Assembly (NCBI GenBank): GCA_964412905.1
Contig: CAYPQL010000002.1
Location: 1-47,254 of the forward strand
DNA from: CAYPQL01 sp964412905
Lineage (GTDB): Bacteria; Patescibacteriota; Minisyncoccia; JAHIHE01; JAGLIN01
Reading direction: 5' to 3'
DNA: 47,254 bases
A model generated the notes under the pieces. It did no database searches. It was not told where the DNA came from and saw nothing but the letters and a program-made list of their open reading frames with translations. Positions 43,357-47,254 of this stretch are shown piece by piece; within the stretch, counting starts at the first letter, position 1; the number at the start of each line of letters is the position of its first letter. The position numbers were made by a program, and so were the translations under genes.

Positions 43357-45435
43357 ATGCCCAGAAAACATGCAATTGATAAGCTCCGCAACATTGGAAT
43401 TATCGCGCACATAGACGCCGGAAAAACGACAGTTTCCGAGCGGGTTTTATTTTACACGGGAGTGAGCCATAAAATCGGCGAAGTCCATGATGGCGAGGCC
43501 ACGATGGACTGGATGGAGCAGGAGCAGGAAAGAGGAATTACGATTACTTCCGCCGCGACTACTTGCTTTTGGAAAGGTTATCAAATAAATCTTATTGACA
43601 CCCCGGGGCATGTTGACTTCACCGCGGAAGTGGAGAGAAGCCTCAGGGTCCTTGACGGAGGAGTGGTTGTTTTTGACGGAGTCGCCGGAGTTGAGTCTCA
43701 AAGCGAAACCGTTTGGCATCAAGCCGACAAATATAAAGTTCCCAGAGTTTGTTTTATAAACAAGCTGGACAGAACAGGGGCTGATTTCTATAAAGGATTT
43801 GACTCTATTCTTGAAAGGCTGAACAAAGACGCGGTCGCCATTCAGCTTCCAATCGGAGCGGAAGAAAAATTTGAAGGAGTGGTGAATTTAATAAACAGAA
43901 AAGCGTATTATTTTGAAGGCCCTCACGGAGAAACTATCATTGAAAAAGAAATGCCTGAAGATATGAAAGAAAAAGTTGAAGACTGGCGATCTGAAATGGT
44001 TGAAAAAATAGCCGAGCACGATGATAAATTAATGGAAAAATATCTAGCTAGCGAAGAAATTACGGAAGTGGAAATAGAAGAAGGCATTAGAAGCGCCACG
44101 ATCGCCAACAAGATCTTTCCGGTTTTAACGGGAACGGCCTTGAAGAATAAAGGAGTCCAGCTGGTTCTTGACGCCGTTATAAAATATCTTCCTTCGCCGC
44201 TTGATGTTCCTCCCATAACTGGAATTAATCCGGAAACGGGAGAAGAGGCGCAAAGAAAAGCCGATGACAGCGAGCCTCTTTCAATTCTGGCTTTCAAAGT
44301 CGCGACCGATCCTTTTGTCGGACAGCTTACATTTTTCAGGGTATATTCCGGGTTTCTAAAAGCCGGCACTTATGTCATTAATTCAACTAACGGCAAAAAG
44401 GAAAGAATCGCGAGAATCCTCAGGATGCATGCCAATCACAGGGAAGAAGTAAGCGAAATTTATGCCGGAGATATCGCGGCTACCGTGGGGCTGAAAGACA
44501 CAACGACGGGAAGCACTTTGTGCGATGAAAAAAATCAGATAATATTGGAGAAAATCACTTTCCCTGATCCGGTGATTTCAATTGCCATTGAGCCGAAAAC
44601 AAAAGCCGATCAGGAAAAAATGGGAATGGCCCTTAAAAAACTTTCCGACGAGGATCCGACTTTCAAAGTCCATACTGACGAGGAAACGGGACAAACTATT
44701 CTCTCTGGAATGGGAGAGCTTCATTTGGAAGTTTTGATTGACAGAATGATGCGCGAAATGAAAGTGGAAGCGAATGTCGGAAGGCCGAGAGTCGCTTATA
44801 GGGAAACAATAAAAGATATCGCGGAGGCGGAAGGAAAATATGTCAGGCAATCCGGGGGTCGCGGACAATACGGGCATGTCTGGATCAGGATTGAACCGAT
44901 GGAAAGAGGAACCGGATTTGAATTTGTCAATGAAATCAAGGGAGGAGTCGTTCCTCAGGAATATATAAAGCCGACCCAGAAGGGAATTGAAGAAGTTCTT
45001 ACAAAAGGAATTATTTCTGGCCATCCGGTCATAGATGTCCGGGCGGTTTTATACGACGGCTCTTATCACGAAGTGGACTCGTCTGAATTGGCTTTCAAGA
45101 TCGCGGGTTCTATGGCTTTTCAAGCGGCTTTTAAAAGGGCAAATCCAGTTATTCTTGAGCCGATTATGAAAGTTGAAGCCGTTGTCCCGGAACGATTTAT
45201 GGGAGATGTTGTCGGAGATTTAAGTTCCAAAAGAGGACAAATTGAAAATATGGGCGAAAGAGGACAGTCTAAAGTTATCACTGCTTCAGTTCCTCTGGCT
45301 TCAATGTTCGGCTATGCCACGCAAATCAGATCAATGACTCAAGGCCGCGGAAATTACAGCATGGAATTTGATCACTACCAGGAAGTTCCGAAAAACATCG
45401 CCTTGGAAATCATCGGAGAAAAAGAAACCAAATAG
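43357..45435 (+). CDS. fusA: Translation elongation factor G
   Basis: EF-G is the translocation GTPase, and with RRF (frr, also here) it recycles ribosomes. The 692-residue protein has G1 AHIDAGKTT, the switch region ERGITITSAATT, G3 DTPGHVDF and G4 NKLDRTGADF. Domain II follows, then domain IV with RQSGGRGQYGHVWIRIEP and the C-terminal SMFGYATQIRSMTQGRGNYSMEFDHY. It is full-length. The leader holds AACTTT-type short repeats and a double-hairpin element but no SD. A strong terminator follows. Neither rps12/rps7 nor tuf is adjacent. Confidence 0.98.
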   Translation: MPRKHAIDKLRNIGIIAHIDAGKTTVSERVLFYTGVSHKIGEVHDGEATMDWMEQEQERGITITSAATTCFWKGYQINLIDTPGHVDFTAEVERSLRVLDGGVVVFDGVAGVESQSETVWHQADKYKVPRVCFINKLDRTGADFYKGFDSILERLNKDAVAIQLPIGAEEKFEGVVNLINRKAYYFEGPHGETIIEKEMPEDMKEKVEDWRSEMVEKIAEHDDKLMEKYLASEEITEVEIEEGIRSATIANKIFPVLTGTALKNKGVQLVLDAVIKYLPSPLDVPPITGINPETGEEAQRKADDSEPLSILAFKVATDPFVGQLTFFRVYSGFLKAGTYVINSTNGKKERIARILRMHANHREEVSEIYAGDIAATVGLKDTTTGSTLCDEKNQIILEKITFPDPVISIAIEPKTKADQEKMGMALKKLSDEDPTFKVHTDEETGQTILSGMGELHLEVLIDRMMREMKVEANVGRPRVAYRETIKDIAEAEGKYVRQSGGRGQYGHVWIRIEPMERGTGFEFVNEIKGGVVPQEYIKPTQKGIEEVLTKGIISGHPVIDVRAVLYDGSYHEVDSSELAFKIAGSMAFQAAFKRANPVILEPIMKVEAVVPERFMGDVVGDLSSKRGQIENMGERGQSKVITASVPLASMFGYATQIRSMTQGRGNYSMEFDHYQEVPKNIALEIIGEKETK

Positions 45436-45473
45436 CAGGATTATAATTTTATGTTTTAGTTTTATCAGCTCAA

Positions 45474-45503
45474 AAAACACGCCAAAGAATTGGCGTGTTT
45501 TTT
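45474..45503 (+). terminator. Terminator after fusA
   Basis: A perfect 12-bp stem (45474-45485 with 45490-45501) with an AGAA loop runs into a T tract. Confidence 0.93.
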
Positions 45504-45587
45504 GCTTTTATAGCGCAGTATCTAAAGTGTTTTGATATATGGGAATTTCAAAGCCGTTTTTTGTTTTATCTAAAAATCTCCAAAACC

Positions 45588-45625
45588 AAAACAGTATGAT
45601 ATTACCTAATATCATACTGTTTTTA
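45588..45625. terminator. Second, symmetric terminator-like hairpin
   Basis: A perfect 16-bp stem (45588-45603 with 45608-45623) with an ACCT loop. AAAA and TTTT at its ends make it functional on either strand, insulating the downstream promoter. Confidence 0.85.
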
Positions 45626-45644
45626 AATATGCGGATAATTGGAT

Positions 45645-45675
45645 TTGACAATACAGAGAGAGAGAGTCCTATAAT
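45645..45675 (+). promoter_or_regulatory. Consensus promoter with (AG)6 repeat in a 19-bp spacer
   Basis: TTGACA (45645-45650) and TATAAT (45670-45675) are both perfect consensus, but the spacer is 19 bp, two more than optimal. The spacer contains (AG)6 at 45655-45666. Loss of one AG would give 17 bp, so repeat slippage could switch promoter strength. Confidence 0.8.
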
Positions 45676-45750
45676 TGAAACTATTCAGGCTTGAGTCTAA
45701 AAAAAGACACAAAGCTGATAGAGATGGAGAGAAGTTTAGGAGGAATTAAA

Positions 45751-45756
45751 ATGTAA
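45751..45756 (+). promoter_or_regulatory. Start-stop element (ATG-TAA) with strong SD
   Basis: AGGAGGA (45738-45744) lies six bases before ATG followed at once by TAA. A ribosome would initiate and stop at the same place, which is known to tie up ribosomes in some leaders. A 7-bp hairpin GCAAGCT/AGCTTGC (45786-45792 with 45799-45805) follows, before the next SD. Confidence 0.5.
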
Positions 45757-45845
45757 TTCTTTGAAAAAGAGCAAAAATAAAAAGAGCAAGCTGTAAAAAG
45801 CTTGCGGATACATAAGAAAGAATGTGAAAATAAGGAGGAAAAAAT

Positions 45846-45926
45846 ATGTTAGAACGCGCAAAAAGCGCAAACACAAAAAACGGCGGAATAGCTATTGAAA
45901 ATAAAAACGAAACAGGAGAGATATAA
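45846..45926 (+). CDS. 26-aa leader peptide directly upstream of the secreted protein
   Basis: The peptide starts MLERAKSANTKNGG. A perfect AAGGAGGA (45832-45839) precedes its ATG by six bases, which is strong support for translation. It is hydrophilic with a basic N-terminus and an acidic end, and has no signal peptide or membrane segment. Its TAA is directly followed by the ATG of the secreted-protein gene, and its last codons (ACAGGAGAGATA) contain the SD-like AGGAGAG for that gene. Translational coupling is therefore likely. The family is unrecognised; it may be a control peptide or a small product in its own right. Confidence 0.6.
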   Translation: MLERAKSANTKNGGIAIENKNETGEI

Positions 45927-46367
45927 ATGAAAACAAAAAGATTAGGAATGCTGGCAATAGCAATACTGCTGGCAGGAATAGTGCTGGCAGCAATACCGGT
46001 TGAGGCAAAAACTTACTACACCACGGCTTCTGGCAATGCGGCTGTGAGATATAATCACAATGAGATTAGTCCAAACTTCCAGCCGTTTGTAGATCATATT
46101 GAATATGATTTAGTATGTGCCCCAAGAGTTGGCGCTAGATTGTATTTTACGAGCTATGGCAGAACTGCCATTGCCTTGTATCCAAGTATAGCTGAATCAA
46201 TCGCATATAATATTATGCACGCTCCAGAATGGTCAGGTGATAGATCTCTTCGTTCGGTGAAATATGAGATTTATCAGCATGCCATTTGGCCAAATAGAAT
46301 GATCGTGCACATTGAATATTACTATCGCGACCTGCAATCGTGGGAGGTGCCGTATAAATATTATTGA
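45927..46367 (+). CDS. Orphan secreted Tyr-rich protein
   Basis: The 146-residue protein has a clear Sec signal peptide: basic MKTKRLG, a hydrophobic core (MLAIAILLAGIVLAAIP), and a likely cut after VEA. The mature part of about 118 residues is rich in Tyr, His and Ile, has one Cys and alternates polar and hydrophobic residues, suggesting beta structure. No family is recognised. The C-terminus EVPYKYY is aromatic. AGGAGAG nine bases upstream, inside the preceding 26-codon frame, is its SD. A terminator follows at once, so the promoter at 45645 appears to serve only this cassette. A surface or secreted role is inferred. Confidence 0.85.
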   Translation: MKTKRLGMLAIAILLAGIVLAAIPVEAKTYYTTASGNAAVRYNHNEISPNFQPFVDHIEYDLVCAPRVGARLYFTSYGRTAIALYPSIAESIAYNIMHAPEWSGDRSLRSVKYEIYQHAIWPNRMIVHIEYYYRDLQSWEVPYKYY

Positions 46368-46375
46368 GTAAAAAT

Positions 46376-46421
46376 GTTAGAGAAAGAAGTAAAATAAAAT
46401 TTCTTTCTCTAACTATTTTTT
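46376..46421 (+). terminator. Terminator of the secreted-protein cassette
   Basis: A perfect 13-bp stem GTTAGAGAAAGAA/TTCTTTCTCTAAC with a 12-nt loop is followed by TATTTTTTA. Confidence 0.9.
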
Positions 46422-46427
46422 ATCCCA

Positions 46428-46456
46428 TTGATATTTAAAGATTATTAGTATATTAT
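46428..46456 (+). promoter_or_regulatory. Promoter of the terminal membrane protein gene
   Basis: TTGATA (46428-46433), a 17-bp spacer and TATTAT (46451-46456), in very AT-rich DNA. Confidence 0.5.
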
Positions 46457-46523
46457 AAATTGAAATGTTATTAAAAATATTGGATTAGCGCAAATAATTA
46501 GTTTTTATTTAAAATTAAAAAAT

Positions 46524-47120
46524 ATGTCAAATATAGAAAAAATAATAAATTTTTTAATTTCATTCATTATAACTTCCACTTTTGTTATAAGTTTATTTGT
46601 TTTAATTTATGTGGAACTTTATGCCAGAGATGATATTGCCGCGATAGATGCAGAGTTTAAAGAGTTCTGTCTCGGTTTAACTCAACCGCCTGGAGGAATT
46701 GGTTTTTATATGTTTATTTATGATAAGCTATTCCCCTTTGGTTTTTTAATGATATTAATATCAGCAATTATTATTTTAACGCTATATTTTTTTATTTTTC
46801 TAAAAATATTTGCTTGTGATAAAAAAATGTTTTTTAAATTTGCAATATCTGCAATTCTCATCTTTTTTCTCATACCTTTGTCATTCTTTTTTACTTCCAT
46901 CTTTATATCCTCGTCATTATTTTTTATTTCTATAGCAGTGGCAATAACAACTATTATTTTGACAATAATTATTTTTGCCAAACTAAAAATACCTTTTTAC
47001 AATAAATATAAACTCATCGTTTTAACATGGTTTGTGTTTTTGTCATACTTTCTGCTTTTTGGAGCATGGATAGACACTAAACATTCAATTTACTATGATT
47101 GTATGAGATATATTAATTGA
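46524..47120 (+). CDS. Multi-pass membrane protein, AT-rich orphan
   Basis: The 198-residue protein has about five hydrophobic segments (near residues 8-30, 63-92, 105-124, 127-152 and 163-183). The loop between the first two contains YARDDIAAIDAEFKEFCLGLTQPPGG, probably outside the membrane. The very high Phe/Ile content and AT-rich codons differ from the core genes and suggest either low constraint or transfer. No family is recognised. It is flanked by a promoter and a terminator, so it is a separate unit. No SD is present. Confidence 0.75.
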   Translation: MSNIEKIINFLISFIITSTFVISLFVLIYVELYARDDIAAIDAEFKEFCLGLTQPPGGIGFYMFIYDKLFPFGFLMILISAIIILTLYFFIFLKIFACDKKMFFKFAISAILIFFLIPLSFFFTSIFISSSLFFISIAVAITTIILTIIIFAKLKIPFYNKYKLIVLTWFVFLSYFLLFGAWIDTKHSIYYDCMRYIN

Positions 47121-47175
47121 AATAACGGTTTTAGATTTGGATAAATATTGAGAGAAGTGTTGGTAAAATTTAATG

Positions 47176-47204
47176 GAAACGGGCTTGTCCCGTTTCTTTT
47201 TTTG
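47176..47204 (+). terminator. Terminator of the membrane protein gene
   Basis: A perfect 8-bp stem GAAACGGG/CCCGTTTC with a 5-nt loop is followed by TTTTTTT. Confidence 0.9.
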
Positions 47205-47229
47205 CCATTTCCCCGCTTTGTGGTATAAT
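47202..47229 (+). promoter_or_regulatory. Promoter facing out of the window
   Basis: TTGCCA (47202-47207), a 16-bp spacer and TATAAT (47224-47229) preceded by TGG. The gene it serves lies beyond the right edge. Confidence 0.6.
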
Positions 47230-47254
47230 GTAAATATTGAGGAATAAAGCAATT

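Larger units (their letters stand above)
45436..45750. other. Control region before the secreted-protein cassette
   Basis: Two strong hairpins (45474-45503 and 45588-45625), a TTGACA/TATAAT promoter with an (AG)6 tract in its spacer (45645-45675), a GTCT/AGAC mini-hairpin near 45695-45712 and an AGGAGGA SD (45738-45744). No gene is seen. Confidence 0.75.

Noticed and set aside
1..47254. tRNA or rRNA genes
   Set aside because: I looked for T-arm motifs and conserved rRNA blocks and saw none. GTTCG-like matches fall inside palindromic elements. A tRNAscan run would settle this.

Overview
The window looks like a piece of a Candidate Phyla Radiation (Patescibacteria, probably Parcubacteria/Paceibacteria-like) genome, seen as a metagenomic scaffold with a 10-N gap. 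The reasons are: low GC, streamlined core genes (RsmI and AlaRS are shortened at the C-terminus), a leucyl-tRNA synthetase carrying a Nudix domain inside its editing region, many small orphan proteins, and core genes that start without a Shine-Dalgarno (SD) sequence. UGA, UAA and UAG all act as ordinary stops (code 11). The taxonomic call is inference from gene content.

Layout. 1-3.6 kb: a Lys/Glu-rich protein with a JAMM-like motif, a repeat-filled spacer and a conserved membrane-anchored protein. 3.6-14 kb, mostly minus strand: leuS (split by an in-frame TAA), tatD, metG, rsmI, an AI-2E-family permease, an M16 peptidase and small orphans. 14.0-14.5 kb: a divergent control region with a candidate structured RNA and the gyrB promoter. 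14.5-23.6 kb, plus strand: gyrB, a FemAB-type transferase, map, holB-like, an Asp-box lipoprotein, frr, rseP and a coiled-coil protein. 24.1-33.9 kb: a restriction-modification island (BPTD_3080-like Res with an in-frame TAG, AlbA_2/Schlafen-type ATPase, DNA methyltransferase). It is flanked on the left by a decapitated proS fused to a decayed DUF2130 gene, and on the right by a complete, divergent proS. 34.2-38.5 kb: the cell-shape operon mreB-mreC-mreD-PBP2. 38.7-45.4 kb: a zinc peptidase, mnmA, a 59-aa orphan, alaS (with the gap), a stand-alone LigD-type phosphoesterase and fusA. 45.5-47.2 kb: an orphan secreted-protein cassette and a membrane protein.

Two themes run through the window. 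First, it is full of short repeats. Seven-bp tandem arrays sit directly before start codons (alaS, rsmI, rseP, mnmA) and inside essential ORFs (leuS, metG, mnmA). Several families of palindromic elements also occur, some inside leuS and metG without breaking the frame. Second, initiation appears to be of two kinds: core genes lack an SD, while the small orphans have near-perfect SDs and consensus promoters.

The best candidates for something undescribed are: (i) the 45.6-46.4 kb cassette, with an (AG)6 tract inside the promoter spacer, an SD-preceded ATG-TAA start-stop, a hairpin, a 26-aa peptide and an abutting secreted protein; (ii) the structured RNA candidate at 14.16-14.32 kb; (iii) the LeuRS with Nudix and ASCH-like insertions, repeat-encoded peptides and a central stop.
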